A model generated the notes under the pieces. It searched no databases. It worked only from the letters and a program-made list of their open reading frames with translations, and was not told the DNA's origin. Positions 1-5,268 of a stretch of 6,070 nucleotides of DNA are shown here, piece by piece. The position numbers and the translations under genes were made by a program. The stretch comes from Acidimicrobiia bacterium (GTDB lineage: Bacteria; Actinomycetota; Acidimicrobiia; Spongiisociales; ZC4RG35). Positions within the stretch are counted from its first letter, which is position 1, and each line of letters starts with the position of its first letter. The DNA lies in assembly GCA_009377735.1 (NCBI GenBank), contig WHTL01000247.1, positions 1 through 6,070 of the forward strand, in the 5' to 3' direction.

Positions 1-40
1 AAAACCCTCCGAGACCACCAATTGACATAGGAGAGCCCGT

Positions 41-57
41 CAGCGCCTGCGGCGCTG
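41..57 (-). terminator. GC-rich hairpin just downstream of leuD, possible terminator
   Basis: A perfect 7-bp inverted repeat (CAGCGCC at 41-47, GGCGCTG at 51-57) with a 3-base loop begins 5 bases past the leuD stop codon. Its position directly after the last gene of the leuCD block suits a transcription terminator. There is no run of T on the minus strand after it, so it is not a classical intrinsic terminator; U-tract-less hairpins have been proposed as terminators in high-GC Gram-positives. It could equally be an mRNA-stabilising 3' hairpin. The remaining bases 1-40 hold no gene I can recognise. Confidence 0.4.
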
Positions 58-62
58 CCCTC

Positions 63-656
63 TCAGCTCAGCGCTGGTTTATGGGCTGGGCGCTCGGTTT
101 CGAAATCGGTGATGAGGTCTTCGTGACGTAGGGTGATGCCGATGTCGTCGAGGCCCTCGGTGAGACGCCATTTGGTGTAGGGGTCGATGTGGAAGCCGGC
201 CTCGAAGTCGGGTTCGTGGGTGACCAGCTGGGTGGGGAGATCGATGGTGACCTCGGCATCGGGCTCGTGCTCGGCCAACTCTGCGAGAGCGACGACCTCT
301 TTCTCGGTGAGTTCCACTGGAAGCAGCCCGATCTTGGTGCAGTTGTTGCGGAAGATGTCGGCGAAGGAAGGGGCGACTATCGCTTCGAAGCCCCAGTCCT
401 GCAACCCCCAGGGCGCGTGTTCCCGGGAAGATCCCGAACCAAAGTTGGGACCGGCGACCAGGATTTTTGCCTCCCGGTACTCGGGGCGCTCGAGGACGAA
501 GTCGTCTTCGTCCCGTCTCCAGTCGTAGAAGAGGAACTCACCGTACCCGGTGCGCTCCACCCGCTTGAGAAACTGCTTGGGCATGATCTGGTCGGTGTCG
601 ATGTTGGACCGGAGCAGCGGCACCATGGTTCCGGTTATAGCGTCGATGGGCTTCAC
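63..656 (-). CDS. leuD: 3-isopropylmalate dehydratase small subunit (LeuD)
   Basis: LeuD is the small subunit of isopropylmalate isomerase, which with LeuC converts 2-isopropylmalate to 3-isopropylmalate in cytoplasmic leucine biosynthesis. From the chosen start the protein has 197 residues, close to the about 200 of E. coli LeuD. It shows the aconitase-swivel hallmarks RSNIDTDQIMPKQFLKR (about residues 16-32), GPNFGSGSSREHAPW (69-83) and a SFADIFRNNCTKIGLLPV segment (97-114). The frame stays open to 788, but those 44 extra residues lie antisense-free within leuC, are rich in Arg and Pro and match nothing in LeuD. I chose the GTG at 656 because it gives the canonical Met-Lys-Pro start, overlaps the leuC TGA by 4 bases (GTGA), and has GGGAG 8 bases upstream. 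A GTG at 665 is the only serious alternative. Translational coupling to leuC would give equal amounts of the two subunits. Confidence 0.96.
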   Translation of the reverse strand: MKPIDAITGTMVPLLRSNIDTDQIMPKQFLKRVERTGYGEFLFYDWRRDEDDFVLERPEYREAKILVAGPNFGSGSSREHAPWGLQDWGFEAIVAPSFADIFRNNCTKIGLLPVELTEKEVVALAELAEHEPDAEVTIDLPTQLVTHEPDFEAGFHIDPYTKWRLTEGLDDIGITLRHEDLITDFETERPAHKPALS

Positions 657-2059
657 CGGCTCCACTCCCGCAGATCGGTGAGGCGGCCCTCGACGGCGGC
701 GGCGATGGCCATGGGTGGGCTGAGGAGATGGGTACGACCGCCCTTGCCCTGTCGACCCTCGAAGTTGCGGTTGGATGTGGAGGCGCATCTCTCACCCGGC
801 TGGAGGATGTCGGGGTTCATTCCCAGACACATGGAGCAGCCCGCATCACGCCATTCGAAGCCCGCCTCTTTGAAGATCCGGTCGAGACCCTCATCCTCGG
901 CCTGGGCCTTCACCAGACCCGAGCCCGGCACGACCATTGCGGTGACATTCTCGTGGACCTTACGACCCTCCACGAGGGCGGCGCCTGCCCGGAGATCCTC
1001 GATCCTCCCGTTGGTGCAGGACCCGAAGAACACCCGATCGATGGCGACGTCGGTGAGAGGGGTGTCTGGCTGGAGGTCCATATACTCCAGCGCCCTGATC
1101 GCCGACTCTCGCTCGACCGGGTCCTCGAACGACTGCGGGTTGGGAATCGAGGACGTGATGGGCAACGTCTGACCGGGGTTCGTGCCCCAGGAGACGTAGG
1201 GCTCCAACTCTGCGGCTTCTAGGAACAGCTCGGTGTCAAAGACGGCATCCTCGTCGGTAGCGAGACTCCGCCAATCCTCCACCGCCTCGTCCCAGAGGTC
1301 ATCGGAGGGAGCGAAGTTCCGTCCCTTGAGGTAGTCGAAGGTCGTCTCGTCGGGAGCGATCAGACCGGCACGGGCGCCGGCCTCGATCGACATGTTGCAG
1401 ATCGTCATCCGCGCCTCCATGGAGAGACCCCTGATGGTGGAGCCGCGATACTCGATCACATGACCGGTGCCGCCCGATGCCGAGATGCGGGCGATGATCC
1501 CCAAGATGACGTCTTTGGCGGTGACCCCGTTTGGCAGTTCGCCGTCGACCGTGATGCCCATCGACCTCGGCTTGGCCTGGGGGAGTGTCTGGGTGGCGAG
1601 AACGTGTTCCACCTCGGAGGTGCCGATCCCGATTGCGAGGGCACCAAATGCTCCGTGGGTTGCGGTGTGGCTGTCACCACAAACGATGGTCATCCCCGGT
1701 TGGGTGATGCCCTGCTCCGGCCCGATGACATGGACGATCCCCTGGCGTGGGTCGTCGATGCCGTACAGAGTGATGCCCGCCTCCTCACAGTTGGCGACAA
1801 GGGTATCGATCTGCTTCTTGGACAACGGGTCGCGGATTCCCAGGGAGCGCCCCTCGGTGGGCACCCCGTGGTCGATCGTGGCGAGCGTGAGCTCGGGACG
1901 ACGCACCGGACGCTTGGCGAGACGGAGGGACTCGAACGCCTGCGGTGAGGTCACCTCATGGACGAGGTGTAGGTCTACATAAAGGAGGTCGGGCTCGCCC
2001 TCCGCGGAATGCACCACGTGGCGATCCCAAACCTTTTCAAAGAGGGTTCGTGGTGTCAT
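653..2059 (-). CDS. leuC: 3-isopropylmalate dehydratase large subunit (LeuC)
   Basis: LeuC is the catalytic, 4Fe-4S-carrying subunit of isopropylmalate isomerase (leucine biosynthesis), forming a heterodimer with LeuD. The 468-residue protein is full length for the family. The three cluster ligands expected in LeuC are present: Cys348 in FGSCTNGRIEDLR and Cys408 and Cys411 in AGCSMCLGMNPD. Other conserved blocks are CGDSHTATHGAFGALAIGIG (127-146), GHVIEYRG (199-206), MTICNMSIEAGARAG (218-232), and SNRNFEGRQGKGGRTHLLSP (429-448). The overall sequence looks like actinobacterial LeuC. The ATG at 2059 gives a normal N-terminus (TPRTLFEKVWDRHVV), but no Shine-Dalgarno sequence precedes it; see the promoter entry at 2066-2094. 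It lies 49 bp after the macro-domain gene on the same strand and overlaps leuD by 4 bases. Confidence 0.97.
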   Translation of the reverse strand: MTPRTLFEKVWDRHVVHSAEGEPDLLYVDLHLVHEVTSPQAFESLRLAKRPVRRPELTLATIDHGVPTEGRSLGIRDPLSKKQIDTLVANCEEAGITLYGIDDPRQGIVHVIGPEQGITQPGMTIVCGDSHTATHGAFGALAIGIGTSEVEHVLATQTLPQAKPRSMGITVDGELPNGVTAKDVILGIIARISASGGTGHVIEYRGSTIRGLSMEARMTICNMSIEAGARAGLIAPDETTFDYLKGRNFAPSDDLWDEAVEDWRSLATDEDAVFDTELFLEAAELEPYVSWGTNPGQTLPITSSIPNPQSFEDPVERESAIRALEYMDLQPDTPLTDVAIDRVFFGSCTNGRIEDLRAGAALVEGRKVHENVTAMVVPGSGLVKAQAEDEGLDRIFKEAGFEWRDAGCSMCLGMNPDILQPGERCASTSNRNFEGRQGKGGRTHLLSPPMAIAAAVEGRLTDLREWSR

Positions 2060-2065
2060 CAGGAG

Positions 2066-2094
2066 AGTGTCGCCGCTCGATAGCGGAGAGCCAA
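2066..2094 (-). promoter_or_regulatory. possible weak leuC promoter giving a leaderless mRNA
   Basis: On the minus strand TTGGCT (2094-2089) and GACACT (2071-2066) are 17 bp apart, and the predicted start of transcription falls on the A of the leuC ATG at 2059. The -35 matches consensus at 4 of 6 positions, the -10 at only 3. The absence of a ribosome binding site before leuC fits leaderless translation. A small hairpin (CCGCT 2073-2077, AGCGG 2082-2086) occupies the spacer. Read-through from the macro-domain gene is an equally good explanation for leuC expression. Confidence 0.25.
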
Positions 2095-2108
2095 AACCGA
2101 CTCACGCC

Positions 2109-2621
2109 CTACAGTGCGTTGTGGAAGGCTCCGGCGATCTCCGGACTGAATCCGACCAGACAAACCTCGTCTAATACCGTCCCAGGATGTTGATCGGCCC
2201 AGTGTCGGACAGATTCCACGATCACAGCGGTTGCCTCCTCTGGGGGATAGCCGAAGATGCCTGCGGAGATGGCGGGCATGGCCACCGATATCGCTCCCAG
2301 TTCGACCGACTTGTCGAGGGCGGCCACCACCGCGACCGTCAGGTGTCCTGCATCACTGCCGTCTCCGCGGTAGCGCGGTCCAACCACATGGACGATCCAT
2401 CGGGCATGGAGCGTCCCCGCCCCTGTGACTGCTGCTTCTCCGTATGGCACCGGTCCGTGCTCCGCTACCCAGGCATCAGATTCCTCCTGAATCGATGCGC
2501 CCCCAGACCGTACGAAGGCGGCGGCCACCCCACCTCCATGAGCCAGTTGCTCGTTGGCGGCATTGACCAGAACATCGACCTCCTGACTGGTGATATCGCC
2601 CTCCACGACCGTGATTTCCAT
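2109..2621 (-). CDS. macro-domain protein, probable ADP-ribose binding or hydrolase
   Basis: This is a single-domain macro protein of 170 residues. Macro domains bind ADP-ribose; many remove ADP-ribose from proteins or nucleic acids, or deacetylate O-acetyl-ADP-ribose. Visible motifs in order are GDIT (8-11), VNAAN (19-23), the glycine-rich GGGVAAAF (29-36), HVVGPRY (78-84) and the phosphate-binding loop PAISAGIFGYP (116-126), ending with a GFSPE/AF pattern typical of the fold. The GGGVAAA form without a following aspartate, and the YGEAAVTGAG segment, look closer to the archaeal AF1521-like branch than to YmdB/MacroD enzymes, so hydrolase activity is not assured. There is no signal peptide or membrane segment; it should be cytoplasmic. 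The ATG at 2621 has no Shine-Dalgarno sequence. It is transcribed away from the SorC regulator and towards leuC; no functional link to leucine synthesis is known to me. Confidence 0.9.
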   Translation of the reverse strand: MEITVVEGDITSQEVDVLVNAANEQLAHGGGVAAAFVRSGGASIQEESDAWVAEHGPVPYGEAAVTGAGTLHARWIVHVVGPRYRGDGSDAGHLTVAVVAALDKSVELGAISVAMPAISAGIFGYPPEEATAVIVESVRHWADQHPGTVLDEVCLVGFSPEIAGAFHNAL

Positions 2622-2627
2622 CAGGCA

Positions 2628-2633
2628 AGAATA
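2628..2633 (-). promoter_or_regulatory. candidate -10 element for the macro-domain gene (leaderless)
   Basis: TATTCT on the minus strand (2633-2628) fits the TAnnnT pattern of actinobacterial -10 elements. Counting seven bases on puts transcription start at 2621, the first base of the ATG, so the transcript would be leaderless, in line with the missing ribosome binding site. The -35 region at 17-18 bp spacing (GCACAC or AGCACA) is poor, so expression may depend on a factor bound at the neighbouring palindromes. Confidence 0.35.
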
Positions 2634-2651
2634 GACTCAGGAAGAAGTGAG

Positions 2652-2672
2652 TGTGCTATGCACATATGTGAA
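2652..2672. promoter_or_regulatory. palindromic operator candidate in the divergent gap
   Basis: CACATATGTG (2661-2670) is a perfect 10-bp palindrome, and it overlaps a second one, TGTGC-TAT-GCACA (2652-2664). AT-centred palindromes of this type are the usual kind of site bound by SorC/DeoR-type regulators, and the gene for such a regulator starts 47 bp away. The site lies upstream of the candidate -35 for the regulator gene and about 40-49 bases upstream of the macro-domain start, so it could serve both directions. I found no second copy of CACATATGTG in the window. Assignment to the regulator is inference. Confidence 0.5.
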
Positions 2673-2680
2673 CCGACGCG

Positions 2681-2709
2681 TTGCCACCCTGGATTCCCAG
2701 AGATAGGTT
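2681..2709 (+). promoter_or_regulatory. candidate promoter of the regulator/PTS operon
   Basis: TTGCCA (2681-2686) and TAGGTT (2704-2709) are separated by 17 bp. The -35 keeps TTG and the -10 fits TAnnnT. Transcription would begin near 2716-2718, at or within two bases of the regulator ATG, giving a leaderless or nearly leaderless mRNA; there is no good Shine-Dalgarno sequence there (only AGG at 2705-2707). Confidence 0.45.
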
Positions 2710-2717
2710 GATCGCAG

Positions 2718-3695
2718 ATGGCCTCCATGCGAACGGATGTCGAATCTTTGGAACGTCTTGAGTTGCTGAGCTCTGTGGCGAGTTGGTACTACGAGTCTGG
2801 GCTCGATCAGCACCAGATCGCAGACCGCATCGGGCGCTCGCGGTCGATGGTGTCTCGGCTTCTCACAGAGGCGCGTGAGGCAGGTGTCATCGAGATCCGG
2901 GTCAGGTTCCCACTCCGGCGCGAACGCGATCTGGAGGATCGGCTGCAGGAAACCTTCGGTCTGACCGGATGCCAGGTGCTTGCCGGATCGACCCTTCCCT
3001 ACGGGGACCTGCTGCGACGACTGGGCCAATTGGCGGCCCGAAGCCTGGAAACACGCCTCCACTCCGAGGTGCGGGTCGCCGTCGGTTGGGGCGCTGCCCT
3101 CCATGCCACCGTCGCAGCCCTACCTGAGATCCGTCTCGACGACGCCATGGTCATCCAGGTGATGGGGAGTGTAGGCGACGGCGATCCCCACGTTGATGGG
3201 CCAGATCTCGCCAGGGAGCTCGCCTTCCGCCTGAACGGAGACTTTCGCTTCCTCGCTTCACCCCTCTACGTGGACAGCGCTCCGGTGGCAACGTCGTTGT
3301 TGGCCGACCGCACCATCGCCAGGACACTGGACCTGGCTCGGCGATCCGATGTGATGGTGACCGGCGTTGGCGCCATCGACCACAGTCTGTCGGGAATCGT
3401 CCGAGCCGGTCATATAACCGAGGAACACAGCCGAGATCTAAAGGATCGGGGTGTGGTGGGGGATGTGCTTGGGTTCCTGATGCGCGACGACGGCTCGATC
3501 GCAGAAATCGAGGAGAACGAGCGTGTTGTGTCCCTTCACCCGTCGCAGATGGCCGACATCCCCACGGTGATCGGTGTGGCCGGCGGTATTGAAAAGGCAG
3601 TAGCCATAGGTGCGGCACTCCGTGCCGGTTACTTCGACGTGCTTGTCACCGACGAAGAAGCGGCTGTTGGAATCCTCGAGTTGGTCGAGGACTGA
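2718..3695 (+). CDS. SorC-family sugar-responsive transcriptional regulator
   Basis: A 325-residue regulator, normal length for the SorC family. The N-terminal helix-turn-helix lies at about residues 18-55 (YYESGLDQHQIADRIGRSRSM is followed by VSRLLTEAREAG). The rest is the SorC effector domain, related to sugar-phosphate isomerase folds and known to bind phosphorylated sugars: GWGAAL (123-128), GVGAID (216-221), GDVLGFL (248-254) and the C-terminal AGGIEKAVAIGAALRAGYFD block (288-307) followed by VLVTDE. The family usually acts as a tetramer that is released from or rearranged on DNA by the phosphorylated substrate. Its place at the head of a glucitol-type PTS operon suggests it senses the polyol phosphate made by that transporter. 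The stop TGA shares one base with the ATG of the GutM-like gene (TGATG). In E. coli the srl operon is instead controlled by SrlR of the DeoR family. Start at ATG 2718; ATG 2727 is possible. Confidence 0.93.
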   Translation: MASMRTDVESLERLELLSSVASWYYESGLDQHQIADRIGRSRSMVSRLLTEAREAGVIEIRVRFPLRRERDLEDRLQETFGLTGCQVLAGSTLPYGDLLRRLGQLAARSLETRLHSEVRVAVGWGAALHATVAALPEIRLDDAMVIQVMGSVGDGDPHVDGPDLARELAFRLNGDFRFLASPLYVDSAPVATSLLADRTIARTLDLARRSDVMVTGVGAIDHSLSGIVRAGHITEEHSRDLKDRGVVGDVLGFLMRDDGSIAEIEENERVVSLHPSQMADIPTVIGVAGGIEKAVAIGAALRAGYFDVLVTDEEAAVGILELVED

Positions 3696-4096
3696 TGTTC
3701 GAAACGCAGACCATCGCCCTCATCGTTCTCTTGGTACTCGCTTGGGGAGTGCAGTTCTTCATGACAAACGCCCAGAGCCGTGCCTTCCACAAGCGTTCTC
3801 AACAGCTCCGTGCCACAGGTAGTCGCATGGCCGTTGGGATGGCGGGCTCCAACTGGAAGAGAAAGACCTATGGGATCTTGGTGGTCGATGACGACGATCG
3901 TGTCACCGCAGCTGAGGATCTCTCCGGTTTCACCGTCTTTGCCAGGAGCAAGCCGGTTTCGGGGGTCCCCGGAACACACCTGGACCAGATCGGTGAAGGT
4001 GATCCGCCACAAGGTGTGTCTCCCAAAACCTGGGAGGCGTTAGACCAAGCAGCCGGTTTTCTACGTAGGGGCAGAGATACCACGGAGGCCACGTAA
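3695..4096 (+). CDS. gutM: GutM-family glucitol operon activator protein
   Basis: The 133-residue protein resembles E. coli GutM/SrlM (about 119 residues), an activator of the glucitol operon whose molecular mechanism is not well understood. Shared landmarks are an N-terminal hydrophobic segment ending in an AW motif (residues 6-23, LIVLLVLAWGVQFF), a glycine-rich stretch after it (GSRMAVGMAG, 42-51), a predicted strand ILVVDDDDRV (61-70), and the signature SGFTVFARSKPVSGVPG (77-93). There is one membrane segment and no recognisable DNA-binding domain, so it probably acts at the membrane, perhaps relaying the state of the transporter to the regulator; that is inference. Translation is likely coupled to the regulator by the one-base stop/start overlap. 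The C-terminal 20 residues are longer than in E. coli and charged. Confidence 0.88.
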   Translation: MFETQTIALIVLLVLAWGVQFFMTNAQSRAFHKRSQQLRATGSRMAVGMAGSNWKRKTYGILVVDDDDRVTAAEDLSGFTVFARSKPVSGVPGTHLDQIGEGDPPQGVSPKTWEALDQAAGFLRRGRDTTEAT

Positions 4097-4100
4097 TGCT

Positions 4101-4129
4101 CTGACAACCATTGATCACCGTGACACGAT
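4101..4129 (+). promoter_or_regulatory. possible secondary promoter before the PTS genes
   Basis: The 56-bp gap between the GutM-like gene and the EIIC2 gene is the longest in the operon. It contains CTGACA (4101-4106; one base off the -35 consensus) and, 17 bp later, CACGAT (4124-4129; a weak -10). A short inverted repeat TCAC-C-GTGA (4115-4123) lies in the spacer and might be a regulator half-site pair. Evidence is weak; the gap may hold nothing beyond the ribosome binding site. Confidence 0.2.
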
Positions 4130-4141
4130 TTACCCAAGTAC

Positions 4142-4147
4142 AGGAGG
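4142..4147 (+). promoter_or_regulatory. strong ribosome binding site of the EIIC2 gene
   Basis: AGGAGG ends 5 bases before the ATG at 4153. It is a near-perfect Shine-Dalgarno sequence and contrasts with the regulator and macro-domain genes, which lack one; it suggests the transporter is translated more strongly than its regulator. Confidence 0.8.
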
Positions 4148-4152
4148 AGTAA

Positions 4153-4698
4153 ATGTTGGATACGTTGGCCGCATGGGCCGATGCATTTGTAGGAGTATTC
4201 AGAGAGGGAGCTGCAACGTTCACCGGTCTGGTGACCGGTATCGTTCCCCTCATCATTGTCTTTCTCACCGGGGTGAACGCCCTGGTGTCGTTGATCGGCC
4301 CGGAACGGGTGGAGAGATTCGGTGAATGGGCCGGCCGCGAAGGATGGATCTACACACCGATCCGCTATGTGGTCTGGCCATTCATATCGGTGTTCTTTCT
4401 CACCAACCCGGTCTGTTACACCAATGGTCGGTTCCTGCCCGAGCGGTACAAGCCGGCGTTCTACGACTCGGCAGTCTCGATGGTGCACCCGCCGCTGGGG
4501 ATCTTCCCCCACGTCAACTCGGGGGAGTTGTTCGTGTGGCTCGGCATCGCCGCCGGTATCGAACAGCTGGGCCTCTCATTGGGCCAGTTGGCCGTTCGCT
4601 ATCTGTTGGTCGGGTTCGTCGTGATCCTCATTCGTGGAGTGGTCACAGAACGAATCACGGCAGTGATGTCCGCCCGGACCGAGACCGCGACGGCTTAA
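4153..4698 (+). CDS. srlA: PTS glucitol/sorbitol-type transporter, EIIC2 subunit (SrlA-like)
   Basis: One of the two membrane parts of the glucitol-type PTS permease, which carries a polyol across the membrane while it is phosphorylated. The 181-residue product is close to the 187 of E. coli SrlA and shares FTGLVTGIVPL (23-33), an NP dipeptide in a hydrophobic segment (85-86), GRFLPERYKPAFY (92-104), GIFPHVNSGELFVWLGIA (116-133) and an RGxVT motif near the end (161-165). Likely membrane segments lie at about 25-48, 70-88, 122-140 and 145-162. Compared with my memory of the E. coli protein, the stretch between the NP and GIFPH motifs differs (CYTN and VHPP here), so sorbitol as substrate is not certain; another hexitol or pentitol is possible. 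It is followed after 10 bp by the EIIC1 gene, whose ribosome binding site AAGGA (4697-4701) overlaps this gene's TAA. Confidence 0.93.
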   Translation: MLDTLAAWADAFVGVFREGAATFTGLVTGIVPLIIVFLTGVNALVSLIGPERVERFGEWAGREGWIYTPIRYVVWPFISVFFLTNPVCYTNGRFLPERYKPAFYDSAVSMVHPPLGIFPHVNSGELFVWLGIAAGIEQLGLSLGQLAVRYLLVGFVVILIRGVVTERITAVMSARTETATA

Positions 4699-4708
4699 GG
4701 ACTTACAA

Positions 4709-5239
4709 ATGACTGGATTTCTAAACACAATCGGAAGAGGCGTCGGAAGTGTCGTCAGCACTCTCTATCAAGCGGGGCGCGACGCGGTAGACACCATGCT
4801 CAAGAGCGTCATCCCATTCATGGCGTTCATCGCTTTCATCATCGGCATCATCAACGCCACCGGTGTCGGCAACTGGCTTGCCCAATCACTCTCGGGTCTC
4901 GCAAACTCGGTAATCGGCCTGCTGGTGCTCTCGGTGATCATTGCGCTCCCTGTCCTGAGCCCCCTGCTCGGGCCGGGTGCGGTAATCGCACAGGTCATCG
5001 GGGTGCTTATCGGTGAGCAGATCGGAGAGGGGAATATCGATCCCAGCCTCTCGCTCACCGCACTCTGGGCCATAAACCCCCAGGTTGGATGCGACTTCAT
5101 TCCCGTGGGTCTGTCGTTGGGTGAGGCAGAACCGGAGACCGTGGAAGTGGGTGTGCCCGCGGTGCTCTTCTCACGGGCGATCACCGGTCCATTGGCGGTT
5201 GTGATCGCCTGGCTGGCAAGCTTCGGGTTGTACTCGTGA
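4709..5239 (+). CDS. srlE: PTS glucitol/sorbitol-type EIIC1 domain as a free protein (C-terminal half of SrlE)
   Basis: The 176 residues match only the membrane half of E. coli SrlE (EIIBC, about 319 residues). Shared blocks: GRGVGSVVSTLYQAGRDAVD (9-28), with its GSxVxxLxQxGRD pattern, PFMAFIAFIIGII (36-48), SPLLGPGAVIAQVIGVLIG (84-102), ALWAINPQVGCDFIPVGLSL (118-137) and GVPAVLFSRAITG (148-160). Membrane segments are likely at about 33-50, 66-81, 86-103 and 157-175. The N-terminus begins exactly where the E. coli linker ends, so this is a complete domain, not a truncated gene. There is no phospho-acceptor domain in this chain; the EIIB domain is encoded next. Together with the EIIC2 subunit it should form the translocation path. 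AAGGA at 4697-4701, 7 bases before the ATG, serves as ribosome binding site. Confidence 0.93.
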   Translation: MTGFLNTIGRGVGSVVSTLYQAGRDAVDTMLKSVIPFMAFIAFIIGIINATGVGNWLAQSLSGLANSVIGLLVLSVIIALPVLSPLLGPGAVIAQVIGVLIGEQIGEGNIDPSLSLTALWAINPQVGCDFIPVGLSLGEAEPETVEVGVPAVLFSRAITGPLAVVIAWLASFGLYS

Positions 5240-5255
5240 GTAGTGGCCAGACCAC

Positions 5256-5262
5256 AAGGAGG
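5256..5262 (+). promoter_or_regulatory. strong ribosome binding site of the EIIB gene
   Basis: AAGGAGG lies 6 bases before ATG 5269, within the 29-bp gap after the EIIC1 stop. It fixes the EIIB start at 5269 and therefore supports the reality of the unusual N-terminal extension of that protein. Confidence 0.85.
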
Positions 5263-5268
5263 ACCTGA

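Noticed and set aside
69..76. CAGCGCTG palindrome at the end of leuD, similar to the arms of the hairpin at 41-57
   Set aside because: It encodes the last LeuD residues and is only 8 bases; alternative pairing with the hairpin arms is possible but unsupported.
189..1172. Long plus-strand open frame (327 codons) opposite leuD and leuC
   Set aside because: It is antisense to two unmistakable genes, its product resembles no family I know, and such shadows are common in GC-rich DNA.
1460..1982. Two overlapping plus-strand open frames opposite leuC
   Set aside because: They are antisense to conserved LeuC motifs and no ribosome binding site or recognisable product is visible.
4020..4036. Inverted repeat CTCCCA-AAACC-TGGGAG inside the GutM-like gene
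   Set aside because: It lies within coding sequence about 60 bases before the stop, has no T run after it, and is likely chance.
5243..5255. GTGG/CCAC hairpin between the EIIC1 and EIIB genes
   Set aside because: A 4-bp stem is too short to support a terminator or attenuator, and the downstream gene has a strong ribosome binding site.
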